A DNA stretch of 64,000 nt from Coemansia sp. RSA 487 (GCA_027577595.1 JANBRJ010000072.1:1-64000); one strand, 5' to 3'. Positions 33,553 to 46,435 are shown, numbered from the stretch's first letter. Made by a program: numbers and translations. The notes: a model not told the origin generated them from the letters alone.

Positions 33553-34730
33553 TTACAACTTCTTTACAGCCTTGTCGAGATATGGAACGACAAGGGCGAC
33601 TCTACGGATACGGTATTGATCGATCGTGTTGAGCTTGACCAACCGCAGGTACTGTTGATATACAATGGTGACGTAGCATCCAAGGGCAGTGCCGATGTGC
33701 CAGTAGGCATGGAGCTGGAACAGGGGGCTGAACAACGGGGGCAATGCGTCTCTAATGGCACGCAGGTTGCCACAAAAGATATTATCAATATTCCAGAGAA
33801 TAAAGGCTGCGCCAAACGAGCCAAAGCCAACCCAGAAGAGCTGTGTGAGCTCACCGTATGCGCGCGGGTTTGTTTTGCGTATCTCTATTTGGTGACGGGT
33901 GTTGAGAAATACGATGTAAAACACTTCGATTCCGTAGGCAACTTGGTGGAAGACCGGTTTGCGGATCTGCACGTACACCAGAGTGACCACTGTCGAATAG
34001 GCGACCAGGGCAAGTGACACCAGAATATCTGATCCGACCTTGACATCCGCCCGCAGAGCGCAGTATATACAGACACAGGTGCCATAGACCACTATAGTAA
34101 ATCTCGGAAGGGAGTGGGGGTTTTTTAGAAAGAAGCGAAGCCACACAAGAATTTAAAAAAGCATAAGATGGCTCTGTTTAGTAAAATACACAAACAAGAC
34201 GAAGCCACAGCTACGATTCTATTTTAAAAATGGTCAGCAAAAAAAAACTTTATTTGCAATACTTACTCGGTAGTTCGTCGGCAAGCTGCCACTGGTATTG
34301 AAGCGTCATGTGGAATAGCCATCTACAGATTAAACCGAGGTCATATGCGTAACATTAAGTAAATGTCCCGAGTTTCATTTTTTTTGGTTGTTGAGAACGA
34401 ATCCGCTGACGTAGAGAGAAGAGGAGGGAGAGAGAAAAAGTAAAAGGTGGCATTCGTTTGCAAAAATAGTACTTACGATCCAAGACCGACGATAAGCATG
34501 GCCATGTAGCATATGAGAAAGCGGTTCTCCTGGCCAGTTGTCCGCACCTTGTACATGCCAAGCAGCGCAAGGGTAAAGAAAACTAGGTTTGTCGACGTGT
34601 TCCAAAACTCGGCAATGTACTTGCACACCACATAGTTTTCCTCGCACCAGTCGATGGTTGACGTTGCATCTCCCCAGTAATGGATGATCTCGGGTATTGC
34701 CCCAGCAATGGGGTGGTCATCTAGTTTCAT
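33553..34730 (-). CDS. YPC1: Alkaline ceramidase A
   Basis: An ER/Golgi seven-helix hydrolase that splits (phyto)ceramide into sphingoid base and fatty acid. Three exons on the minus strand: 34477-34730, 34267-34322 and 33553-34091, joined in phases 2 and 1 (GTAAGT donors; CTGTAG and CTATAG acceptors), giving 282 residues. Family motifs: STIDWCEENYVVCKYIAEFW near the start; [20 protein letters not shown] with the metal-binding His and Asp; WNIDNIFCGNLR; FQLHAYWHIGTALG with the last two metal-binding His. All expected active-site residues are present. It is transcribed away from a second ceramidase, B, with start codons 2.13 kb apart. Confidence 0.93.
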
Positions 34731-36863
34731 ACTGGACGACTGCTTTTTTATAGGTCAAACAAGGGGAATAAAACGTGAAAAAGACGAGAAAGAGAAACTG
34801 GTAAAAAGAATAATACAAGTGTATAAAATGGCTTCAAGAAAATATGAAAGAAAAAAGAAGGATAGAAGTGTGATGGCTATAACAGCGTCCCTAGTACACA
34901 GTGGTCATATTGTCGTCATCCTTCATCAAAGGCAAATAAAAAATTATAAAGCTGTTTAATTTCTTTGCATTCTGCTTTCATGCGTATTGGTCACACCACG
35001 ACCAACAGCAATTGCAGCCAACCAGACCTGGCTTTCACACTCATCAAAAGCAAATAGGTGGACTGTCTGGACAACAAACTCATTTAGATCACCCAATGTT
35101 TCTTATTTTCAGAGTTGTTGAAAAGGGGAAAAGAAGTCGGAGAAAGGAATCCATGGACAATAGCTATACGTTTAGAGTGGTCTTTTCATCTGTACGCACC
35201 AATTGCAAAATTTAACAAAGTTTCGAAAGATGTTTGCCAAGACCTTTAACATCACCTATCCACTGAGACCAAACATGTCACGTGTAGGCGCAATTGTCCA
35301 AGCTAAGCCTTTCAGACTATGCAAGGAAGGCGTGCTTAGGCATGCTTGGCAAAGGGAAAGAGCCTTGGCAGCGAAGATATATCGATGAACCTGATTAGAT
35401 AAAGCACGTTGATCGGTTAGATCATTTGTAATATGAACCTTGATATTGTAAACCAAAACATTGCAGTATCGCAACTGTTAGTATGCAGGTGAACAGGGCA
35501 GTGAATTGAATTATGCGTAGAGGGAGTTCCCTGGATACTAGACAATGGAATGACCATTTTCTGGCCGCATAGACGTATTTTCTGCTCTTTGATCCGAATA
35601 ACGAGCACTGCCGCTATGGATTGCGGGATTCGCACTGCACATTGCAAAGCTACTGCAGTCAGCGCGGATGCTGAACAAAGGGCGCGGACAAATAATGCAC
35701 AAGAGACAGGAAAGTCTGAAAAGTATATTAATTTCTTACTTTAATACAAAGAAATCTGGGAAAGCGGCCATCTCCGCACGACGAGAAGCACGCCATTGTA
35801 GTAATTCCTCTTCCCCTTCTTTCTTTGCCCACACGGCCATTGACTGCATGCGCCATTCTTCATCTGGAGATATCCAGAAGATAACAACTAAAAATTGAAC
35901 GTGCTTCTTGAAAAAGCGAAAAGCCTAATATTGCATTTTATAAAAACCCTTGCACTGTGGGCACAAGTTTCCCCTTGTTTCAAATTCCGTCAGCACGCTA
36001 GGATAATCCGCATTGAATAGCACAAGAAGCAAGCGGAATTCGCCTTTTAGTCAGGTGCGAGCGTCATCCCCAACATCGCTACAGCTACAGCTCGTGTCTC
36101 CAGCCTGGCTAAAAAGCACCTTTCTACATGATTTTCCTACCACGACTACAGGAGGCTAGGCAGCGGGGGAAGGGCAATTCAAAAAGTTGCAGGGCCAAGA
36201 ATCGTGCGGCTGGTGATCAGCCAACGCAAATAAAGCAAAATACTTCTTCCCCGCTTCTTTCTCTTGCCCCATCTTCCACAATTTTGCCCCCGCCCCTTTC
36301 TTGCTTCTGCTTGTCTGGACATGTTTCTTTTTTTCATTCTATAAGCCCTTATAATTTATTAACAGGAGAGCTAGCCCCCTTTCTAGCTCCGTTTCTTTTC
36401 TTCTTCGTGTGTTATTGGCTCGAAAGTATATGAAAAGAAGCGTTCAAAAGAAAGCATCAACGTCCTTGACCCTATCTATATGCGTTCGCTCTGGCTCCAG
36501 CAAATTAAGCACTTTGCAACTTTTGTTTTGGTCTAGCTTTCGGGATTATCCTTTCTTATTTATATTCCTCTTTGTTTTGTTTCTAGGCATGCGGCTATAT
36601 TTCGTTGCATTTTCCCATCCGCTACACTGAGTTTGTTTGGAGACGGCCATCGCATACATTAGTACCTTCTTTTGGAGTTACTCCTCTTTCCATCTCTGTT
36701 ACACATTGTTATCTCTTCATATTTTTTATTTTACCCACTCGATTATTAAGCAGCTATTTCTACTGACAGACCACGGACGGTATCCAGCATTAAACTAGAC
36801 CGCTTGAGGCAGAATCGTAAAGGTCTTTTGTTATTCGTTTTCGTAACACAATATTTGCCAAAC
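34731..36863. other. Divergent upstream region of the two ceramidase genes
   Basis: About 2.1 kb with no supported gene. Several short open frames occur on both strands, none with a recognisable domain. The right part (36250-36780) is pyrimidine-rich and resembles the promoter and leader regions elsewhere in the window. Confidence 0.55.
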
Positions 36864-38333
36864 ATGGGAATGATATTGAAAGATAACGTCCGCGACCCAA
36901 GTTCCTACTTTTGGGGCAAAAGGTAAGAAGAAATGGCTCCCCTCTATCCAGACCACAAACACATTTTTCAACCTTTGGCAGAAAATCAATGGCGGGAAGA
37001 ATGACCTGTGCAGTATATGGGGGGTATGGAATGACAGGAGGTATTTCTTTTGGGTCCAATGATCCAAGCTCATGCTGTCCAAAATCAGGCTCATTCCTCC
37101 GTTGTTTACTGCCTGGTCTACTGCTTGTGAACCCTGTGTGTCGATCGCTGTCGCAATTCCCTTGACTGCAGATGCTAATTCTGTCGTTTTGTTTTGCCAC
37201 GTTGAGACCATCAGTTACTAACATTGTTTTCTGTAAACTTTTGTTTGGGGGAGGGGTGCTTTATTTTTGTCCTAGGACATCCACGCTTGATTGGTGCGAG
37301 GTAAGTCGAATGTGATATTTCCTGTTTTTGGTGCCTGAGCAAATTATTATGTGTGACAATAGCTAGATCAAATTTTCAAACGACTTTGGTGACCTTTGTA
37401 TTTGCATGTGTTTCTGATACATGCTATATTTCAATGTATGTATTTCTGCATTGTTCTTAGTCTTGTGATCATCTAAAACGTGTAAAGCTCTATTATGTTC
37501 GGTCGCTAATGCTATTTATGCGTTCATTTTGTTATTTTGTTTACGCAAAAAAGCGTTTGCTATTATAGGAAAACTATGCGGTCAGCAACTACATCGCCGA
37601 GTTTTGGAACACGCTAACCAATGTCACAATGACGACAATTGCTCTTCTGGGAGTCTACAACTCAATAAAGCACAGTCAAGGCAAGCGCGTGACTGCTATC
37701 TACCTGGCTATGCTCTTGGTGGGTATCGGGTCTGTTTGCTTCCATGCAACGCTCAAATACTCTACACAGCTTCTGGACGAGCTGCCCATGCTGTATGTGT
37801 GCACGCTGGGCTTCTACTCACTTGTGGAGATTGAAAGGACCATCAGCCACGGATGGAAACTGCCTGTAGCGCTCGCTGTTTTCCAGACATTCATTACGCT
37901 GACGTACATGTTCTGGCTGCAGAATCCAGTGTTCCATCAAGTGGTTTTTGCAGTCACTGCATTCGGCGCAGGACTCTTTGCCTACAAGCGACTCAACGAC
38001 CCACGTGTCAGCAACGACGCTCGGCGGCTTCTTGTTCGGTTATTTATGCTTGGGCACATATGCATGCTCAGTGGGTTCTTTGCATGGAATCTGGACAACA
38101 TCTTTTGCGATAAGCTGCGCAGCTATCGATCGTATGTGGGAATGCCACTGGATGTAGTGTTTCAGCTCCACGGTTGGTGGCATATTCTGACAGGGTATGG
38201 CTGCGGCTATATGCTTCTACTTGTCCACTATGTAAAGCTTGCGTATATTGGCCATAGCCATCTGTTCACTGTAACATACTTTCTAGGTATATTTCCTCAT
38301 ATCACGCTACGCGAACCAAAGAAGATCGACTAA
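36864..38333 (+). CDS. YPC1: Alkaline ceramidase B
   Basis: The second alkaline ceramidase. Three exons: 36864-36922, a 25-base microexon 37276-37300, and 37569-38333, joined in phases 2 and 0, giving 282 residues, the same length as A. The first exon ends in DPSSYFWGK; the junction codon gives Arg and the microexon TSTLDWCE, then ENYAVSNYIAEFWNTLTN. Donors are GTAAGA and GTAAGT; acceptors CCTAG and TTATAG. Active-site motifs: GSVCFHATLKYSTQLLDELP, WNLDNIFCDKLR and FQLHGWWHILTGYG. Neither intron position is shared with A. The catalytic residues are intact, so A and B probably differ in substrate chain, location or expression. Confidence 0.9.
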
Positions 38334-39338
38334 CAGAAGCGAAGCCTTACTTTGTTGCCTTTAGCTTGACGATGTTTTCCCGTACAGTCCCCCCAACTCT
38401 CGCTATGCCTATCTAACTGCTATATACTTTTTTTTTATCTTTACATGTACTTGTCAATTTTTTGCTTTAAAGAATGCGGATGCTATTAGATTTTATGTTG
38501 ATAAATTATCTTTACTGCAACGGCTGGATGTAAGTTGTTGCTGTTTCGTGTGAATAACATATCGACCGTTAGCTTGTGTTCATGCATGTTTCAGCTCCAT
38601 GAGAACACATGCACAAAGCATCATAGCTTGTTGCAGACGATATCAGCTAGTGGACATTCAAGGAGGCACCTGGGATTCCCAGCCAGTAAATTGTGTGAAA
38701 ACTTGTGGCTTTGTTCATGCAAGAAAAAGAAAACAAAGCAGCTGGATTTTTCTACTGTTTTGCCTGCTTCTTGTTACCCATTGTGGACAAAATTCGGCTT
38801 GGTCCTCCACCCCAATTTCACCAAAGTATACATTGTATATTTGAAGCGATTGTTTACAAAATTTGTATATCTCCCCCCTCAATCCCTCCCACCTGCGTTT
38901 GAAACAGAAACACGGTGTACCTTTCTGTATCTAATCCATTCATTCAGCAAAATAGGAAAAAAGTAGCCCATTGTTTTCCAGGACGTGCTACATGCAATTT
39001 GTTGTCCTTTTCCCCTTTCATTCCACATGGCTTTCCAAAACATTTTCCACCTTGGACGTATATCAGCAATTTGTCTGTGCCTCGTTTCATAACCTAGCCA
39101 CAACTACCATGTTGCCTTTTCTTTTTCGTCTTACTACTTGAGTTCTGTTCTTCTTTCGTTTTAAAAGGGTTTTCATCTTTGCATTTTTTTACCTGCACAA
39201 TCAAAACATTTTGTAGTTTTTGCCACTGTATCCTCACCATCATACACCCCGTTTGGCACCTGTGGTTTATTTTTCAACAGTACTTGCCTCCTTTTTCTCG
39301 CATAGCATTTAATCATCAACGTAGCTTTAATATTAGCA
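38334..39338. other. Gene-free spacer
   Basis: No supported gene. The right half is T-rich and probably holds the promoter of the secreted cysteine-rich protein gene. Confidence 0.5.
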
Positions 39339-39995
39339 ATGCTTGTAAAATCCTATATCTGTCTCGGCCTTGCAGCAGCCGCCACCGCCGCAGCCGCCGC
39401 CTCGCCCAAGCATGACGAAGCCAAGCACGGGGTCCGCATGCTCGGTGGGCCTGCAAAGGCGGCGAAGGGCAAGAGACACCGGACCGCGCGCGGATCATCG
39501 TCGCTAGCGTTCGATCCAAGCACCGCCAACATGGACGAGAAAATCACCGTGTGCAACGACAACTCGAATTTCTGCAACAACGTGTGCCTCAACAAAACAT
39601 GGGGGTCGCCGCTGAACAGCGACTGCGAAGCCAGCGATCTCAACTGGCACTGCACGTGCGGAAACGGCAAGAACCCAGACCCAGACGTGTACACGTTCCC
39701 GGTGATGCATTTTGAGTGCCAGCAGGAGGTTGGCCAATGCCAGAGCAACTGTGCGACAGGCGATATTCGCTGCACGCAAGAGTGCCAAAGTGACCGTAAT
39801 TGCACGGCACCGAACGATCCAAATGCCGGAAAGACTGCGGCACCCGAAAGCGATGCTGCCACTGATGGTTTGGATTCGTCAGAGCCTACTGACCCGGTTA
39901 ACTTCTTCAGCGCTGCTTCGTACTTGAACATTGGAGGATATGTTGCCCTTGCTACTCTTGTTGCCACCTCAATGCATATGCTTGGTTTACCTTAA
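39339..39995 (+). CDS. Secreted cysteine-rich protein, likely GPI-anchored (DUF7707-like)
   Basis: A 218-residue, one-exon surface protein of unknown function. Residues 1-21 (MLVKSYICLGLAAAATAAAA) form a signal peptide. A basic stretch (KAAKGKRHRTARGS) could be a Kex2-like processing region. The cysteine-rich core (about 70-165) has spaced cysteines in FCNNVCLNKTWGS, WHCTCGNGKNPDPDVYTFPV and CQQEVGQCQSNCATGDIRC, a pattern I recognise from the fungal DUF7707 family of GPI-anchored proteins. It carries possible N-glycosylation sites at NKTW and NCTA. A hydrophobic C-terminus (YVALATLVATSMHMLGLP) fits a GPI attachment signal. It is likely exported to the plasma membrane or wall. Confidence 0.8.
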   Translation: MLVKSYICLGLAAAATAAAAASPKHDEAKHGVRMLGGPAKAAKGKRHRTARGSSSLAFDPSTANMDEKITVCNDNSNFCNNVCLNKTWGSPLNSDCEASDLNWHCTCGNGKNPDPDVYTFPVMHFECQQEVGQCQSNCATGDIRCTQECQSDRNCTAPNDPNAGKTAAPESDAATDGLDSSEPTDPVNFFSAASYLNIGGYVALATLVATSMHMLGLP

Positions 39996-40254
39996 CTTTG
40001 AAAAAAGAGTGTTTGTGTTGACTTTATAGTGGAGCTTGATCCACCTACGCTTTTCTTGCTATTCCTTTTTTTTTTTTTTGGGAAATTTTAAATAAATCCA
40101 TATGCTTTGTCAAGGGAGCATATCCAGGCAGAATATGCCACTATATAGGGTTTTTTTTAGCAGTTTGAATATATTTCATAACTTTGGTTGTATTAAAATT
40201 TGACCCAATACCCTTTTCGATAATACAAAAGGATCATAAAAGAGAGAAAAGTTG

Positions 40255-42816
40255 TTACGTCCAGAGACGAATCGTGCCATCGGCACCGGAAGATAGCAGC
40301 CAGGGCTGGATCGGATGGAACACGCAGTCCAACACGCCAAGCGAGTTGCGGATCTCGTGGCCACGCAGTATCTTGAGCGGGACAATGAGCGGGTTCTGGT
40401 TGAGGTCCTGGTATACCATGCCATGATACACCTGGATAGAACCGTCATCTGAAGCTGTAGCAAACAGTGGGAACCTGTGGCTGAATTTGACTTGACGGAT
40501 CGCCTGTGTGTGGTACCGGATGGATTTGTACGGCTTGGCTGAGAGATCCAGATCAAACCAAGAAAGCTTCTTGTCGTACGATCCAACGATCACGTTGTCG
40601 CCCTGAGGGTGGACATCGATGCTAGAGATCCACTTGACACCAGGAAGCAGGGTCTTGACAAGCGCCTGCTGCATCAGATTGTAGATACGCACATACCGCT
40701 GGGTGGTTACCAGGAACCACGGGCGTGTCGGATGGAACCGGATGCTCTGCACCACGCCTTTGAGCCTGCGGAACGGATGTTGCGACTTGTGCTTGCTTAC
40801 CTGGTGGATTAGCACAGAGCTCGCGCTACTAGTCGATGCAAGCGTTCCCAGGTAGTCGCCGCGCCTGTGCCAGGCCACTGACTTTGCCGTCATGTGCATC
40901 GAGATGCATACACGGATCCCCGCAGCCTGCTCGGCGCTGGTCGGCATGTCCCAGCTCACCTTGACTGAGCTGTCATCGACTTCGTCGTCGTCCTTGGCCT
41001 GAGTACCAAACCCTGCGCGCACATACTCCTCGGAAACCAGATGCTTCTGGTCGCCGCAGACGCTTGCTGGCACAACAATCACCACACGGCTTCCAGCTGC
41101 AGCAGCAAACATGCATAGATCCGGGTTCGGATTCCACGCAACCATGTGCACCACTTCCTTGAGGTCCCAGATCCCTGCGCATCGCCCACTAATCAACTCC
41201 CAGAGGCGCACCGTACCATCATCCGATCCGGACAAGATCCACAGCCCAGTTGGATCGACTGAGATTGAGCGGACACGGCCAGTGTGTCCCCGATACACCA
41301 GCGACTCGACAGATGGGAACGGCCGGAGATCGCGTGGGTCGGGAAGCTTGGGCATCAGCTCCTCCGGATTCAAGCTGGAGGTCTTCTTCTGCGCACGCGG
41401 GGCCAAGTACAGATCAAGGCACCGCTGGAACCGCTCCTGAATGAACTGGGAGTAGCCAGGGACCAAACGCAGCGACCCAAAGTCTTCAGGCATAAAGCTA
41501 CGCTTGCGGTCTTCAGGATCTGCCTTCAGCCACTCCTGCTTCTCTTTCTCGGTCGGAAGATACTCGTCAGGCGGGTGGTAGCTCTCCTCGTGGGTTGGCA
41601 GGGCTTGGCGCGGAGCAGGCAGCCGCGGTCTGCGCGCACTCCCCTCCAGCCTCTTTATTTGCTCGCCAGACTTCTCGGCCTTGTCCCAGATGTCGTAGAA
41701 CTGGGGCCCCTCGGTATTGGCTGGCCCTGTCCGGGTGATCCGGCCTTGGCGAATAGCCTGGACAATCTTCATGACGCGTTTGTGCTCCCACTTTGACGGA
41801 ATGAACCCACGCTTGGCCGGTGTCGCGCTGCTCAGCGGAGTCACCATGGTCTGCGACGTGAACCACTCGACAGTGTCCTCGTACGGGTTGTAGTTGGCAT
41901 CGGGAATACTGCCACCCTGGATCCGGCGGACAATATCAATCTCCTCCTCGCTCAGCTTGACGTCCCTCTGGTTGGTCTCGTCCTTGGCTGTGCGGAACAC
42001 GTCTGGGTCGTCCATGTTGGCCAGGAACTTGTCAAGCTCGTCGCTGGTCGCAGGCCGCATCACGCGCTTGCCGTCCACGTCGTACCCGATGTGCGGGTAG
42101 TCCTCGTACCATTCGATCGGCACGTTGCCAATCGTGTTGACGGGCTCCTCGGTTGACGAATCGCTTGCGTAGCCAGCGTCGATTTGCGGCAGAGTCTTAC
42201 GGTATTCCTTCCATGCCTCCAGATCTCTGCCAAAGTCGCGGATCGTCAGCCGTTCAAAGCCCTCGTTGGCTAGCTTTTCCGCTTCGTCGTCCTCGTTATC
42301 GTTGCTGTGGTCGCTTTCTACTGCCGTATCCTGTCCATCGGTCAGCCTGCTGCTGGCACGCTTGACAAGAAGCTCGTTTCTTTCAATACTGTCATCATCA
42401 GAAATATCAGATCTGAGCTCTTCTTCTTCATCATCATCATCTTCTTCATCTTCCTCTGAGCTAGCGCCCTCGATATCGCTGCTACGGATATCGCTCTCGT
42501 CGTCAGCATCCGATTCATTGCTTTCATCCTCATCCTCGTCATTCTCCGCTTTGCCTTGATCTTGATCATCGTCTTCATCCTCTAGGTCCTCATCACCAGA
42601 GCTGAACCCTTGGTCCGCTGCCATCTTTTTCAAAACTTCGTCAAAGTCTCCTTCCTCGATATCCTCCAAGTCCTCGTCATTGTTGTCGGATACCTCTGGA
42701 TCTGTGGGCATGTCAATGCCAGATGTCTTGGGAAACTCCTCCGCCTCGTCTATAACTTCTTTTTCCCGTGTCGCTAGGCTGCGTTTGTTTTTGCTCCCTT
42801 TGCTCTTTACAACCAT
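40255..42816 (-). CDS. ERB1: Ribosome biogenesis protein ERB1/BOP1
   Basis: A nucleolar subunit of the PeBoW (Nop7-Erb1-Ytm1) complex, needed for 27S pre-rRNA processing and 60S maturation. One exon, 853 residues. It opens with a basic patch, then a long acidic Asp/Glu/Ser tract (about 40-185). The BOP1 N-terminal domain (about 225-490) has GNVPIEWYEDYPHIGYDVDG and WFTSQTMVTPLSSATPAKRG. WD40 repeats fill the C-terminus, from GHTGRVRSISVDPTGLWILS to the last residues, GADGTIRLWT. The size and order match yeast Erb1 (about 807 residues). Confidence 0.95.
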   Translation of the reverse strand: MVVKSKGSKNKRSLATREKEVIDEAEEFPKTSGIDMPTDPEVSDNNDEDLEDIEEGDFDEVLKKMAADQGFSSGDEDLEDEDDDQDQGKAENDEDEDESNESDADDESDIRSSDIEGASSEEDEEDDDDEEEELRSDISDDDSIERNELLVKRASSRLTDGQDTAVESDHSNDNEDDEAEKLANEGFERLTIRDFGRDLEAWKEYRKTLPQIDAGYASDSSTEEPVNTIGNVPIEWYEDYPHIGYDVDGKRVMRPATSDELDKFLANMDDPDVFRTAKDETNQRDVKLSEEEIDIVRRIQGGSIPDANYNPYEDTVEWFTSQTMVTPLSSATPAKRGFIPSKWEHKRVMKIVQAIRQGRITRTGPANTEGPQFYDIWDKAEKSGEQIKRLEGSARRPRLPAPRQALPTHEESYHPPDEYLPTEKEKQEWLKADPEDRKRSFMPEDFGSLRLVPGYSQFIQERFQRCLDLYLAPRAQKKTSSLNPEELMPKLPDPRDLRPFPSVESLVYRGHTGRVRSISVDPTGLWILSGSDDGTVRLWELISGRCAGIWDLKEVVHMVAWNPNPDLCMFAAAAGSRVVIVVPASVCGDQKHLVSEEYVRAGFGTQAKDDDEVDDSSVKVSWDMPTSAEQAAGIRVCISMHMTAKSVAWHRRGDYLGTLASTSSASSVLIHQVSKHKSQHPFRRLKGVVQSIRFHPTRPWFLVTTQRYVRIYNLMQQALVKTLLPGVKWISSIDVHPQGDNVIVGSYDKKLSWFDLDLSAKPYKSIRYHTQAIRQVKFSHRFPLFATASDDGSIQVYHGMVYQDLNQNPLIVPLKILRGHEIRNSLGVLDCVFHPIQPWLLSSGADGTIRLWT

Positions 42817-43325
42817 GGCTCTATACTATCACCAATGCTCAATTGTTTTTCTATGAGTATCTTGACTTTTCCAGTAATATTTTATATGTAGTTGGTGCTC
42901 CGGAACAGAGAAAATAAAGTATAGGAATAGAGTAAAGCAACAGCGCTAGTAGAATAAGAGAAAGGTGCTGATGCTTTTCATTGCAAAATGCTGGATGAAA
43001 AATATTATTTGGCACTGAAAAAAAAAAGAAATCCATTTGATCAATAAATAATAATCTGGTGATCCAAGTGATATTTAAAAAAATCTTTTTTTTTCAAGCG
43101 AAAGTGGACAAACAGACAAAAAGAGCTGAAAGGTTCCTCAGATCAAGGACCTGTGCACTGCACCTGATTTCTCAGCACTCGACAAACCACAAAAGAGCCA
43201 TTTCGGCAGATAAATTGGAAAAGGTCGTTGTTTTAAATGACTAAAACAAAAACAAAAAACAGTGGCAGCCTTATAAAAGACAAGCCTCAGTTTGCACTTG
43301 CGCAAGACAAATGATTTTCCCAGAC
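42817..43325. other. Spacer between ERB1 and ubiquitin-S27a
   Basis: It holds the ERB1 promoter and the 3' flank of the ubiquitin fusion gene, both transcribed leftward. AT-rich, no gene supported. Confidence 0.5.
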
Positions 43326-44678
<1,353 letters not shown>

Positions 44679-46435
44679 TTACGAGGAATTAATGTCAAAT
44701 GCCATAAAGATGTTTGGCGGCTGGTCAGCGTCTGGCTTGACATTTACGTATACATCGCCCATAGCTTTGAGCGCAACAGCACGCCGTCTCAGCACCTTCT
44801 TGTCTGCCTGCTTGTCATGGAGAACAACGTTGCAGGTTTCACGCAGGATGTTTTCGATCTCGAGCCTGCCACTCTTCCATAGAACGTGGATGGCCTTCTT
44901 TGCCGCTGCCTCCTCCAGACGCTGCTTTTCCTCGGCAGAGATATTGTTCTCTTCTGCCTTTGCAAGCTCAGCGTACGTGCGCTGAAGATCGATCGCCGAC
45001 TTTATGGTCGAGTACGCGCCACTCATAAACTGTCCGGTTTCCTTGAATGAATGGTACACACCGCGGAATCCGCCTAGGAATTCCTGCTTCTCAAGATGCT
45101 TTTTGGCCTGCATGCGATAAACGCCGCCAATTGTATGGAGCAGCTCGACGCCCATGGACTCGACCTTCAGATCCTCAGCTTCTGCAATAGTCTGGGCCTC
45201 CCAAGCAGCCAGGGCAGTTGCTGGATCGGCTTCCGTGTTTTCGACGTATATGGATAGCTTCTGTTTGAGGTTGTCGGACAGTTCCTTTATGCGCATCTTG
45301 TTGCGCTCCTCGGCCTCCATGCGCTTCTTGTTAAGCTCCTCCCTCTTCTGCTTCTTTTCCTCTCTTTCCTTCTCCTTTTCCGAGAGGGCAGTGCTGCTAT
45401 GTTCGAGTGCATTTCCTTTCTTTGACTCGGACGTTTCTTCCTCGTTCAGTGCCTCGTCAGCAACCTGGCTAAGCTCGGAAATAATGTTAAGCTCTCCAAT
45501 CACATTAACAAAGCGCTCACCACCAAAGAGCTGGTTGAAGAAGAACGTAGGATCGATGGCCGCACTTTCATCTCTGTTCTTCTCTGCACCGAGCTCATTG
45601 TACTGTTTGCGCAGCTTGGGGTCTGAAAGTACTTGGTACGCCTCTGATATTTGCTTGAATTTCTCCTCGGCCTCAGTGGACGGGTTCTTATCTGGATGGT
45701 ATTTGAGCGCAAGCACGTAGTACTTTTTCTTCAACTCTGCTTGTGTAGCGGTCGGGGTAACTTCGAGCCAGTCGTAGTATTCGGTTTCAAGCGGGTCTTC
45801 ATCTACAAGAAACAACAAACATAAAACGAAGCGTAAGGTTGTTTTTCAGTCGAAACGTTTCAAAATGCGAATGGGATCAAGTAATACGAAGCAATAAAAT
45901 GCAGGGAGTCTTTAAAATAGTGATGATGCACAAACTGCATGGCATCGTATTTTGTTTTTGTTTTTTTGTTTTCAGCTGGGCTTGAAATTATCGACTCCTT
46001 TGGTACCATAAAAAGGGAATGGACAGCAAACAAAAGAAGATCTAACACTAAGCGTCCTTTGATGATAGCAAAATCCCAATGCCATGAATGCATAGAAAAG
46101 TTACCAAAACTGTTTCTATTTATGAGAAAGTACGTACCTGTTCCCTTTGTTCTTCCACCCTTGCGCTTTGGTGTTTGTGGAGCTGATCCCGAGGACGAGG
46201 GCGAGCCTTGCTTTGTGTCATTTGCAGGGGACGCTGGTACTCCACGGGAAGAGTCTCCTCCGGCCTTCCAGAACGGAACGTCGCTGACGTCCATCGGAAA
46301 ATCTTTTTTGCATCCAAAGCAGTTTACAAGACAATGCGATGGCTCGTTGCTCTTGGGCAGGTCAAACTCGATGAATTTACCACACGAAGAGCATTGCACT
46401 ACAATACATGTTGGCTCGCGCGAGGACTTTGACAT
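44679..46435 (-). CDS. J-domain protein, DnaJ-X (Djp1/Caj1) family, with N-terminal zinc ribbon
   Basis: An Hsp40 co-chaperone. Two exons on the minus strand, 46138-46435 and 44679-45802, joined in phase 1 (GTACGT donor, TTGTAG acceptor; [19 protein letters not shown]), giving 473 residues. Residues ~12-47 contain four paired cysteines, CSSC then CLVNCFGC, resembling a zinc ribbon. A Ser/Pro/Gly-rich linker precedes the J-domain (about 110-172), with [11 protein letters not shown] and its HPD motif. A DnaJ-X region follows: the [18 protein letters not shown] segment, a highly charged Glu/Lys coiled coil and [19 protein letters not shown]. Yeast Djp1 (peroxisomal import) and Caj1 share J and DnaJ-X but, as far as I know, lack the zinc ribbon. 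Confidence 0.88.

Noticed and set aside
36790-37224. Open frames on the minus strand, one starting MVSTWQNKTTELASAVKG
   Set aside because: They overlap the first exon and first intron of ceramidase B on the other strand, have no domain I recognise, and the + strand exon is supported by splice signals and family motifs.
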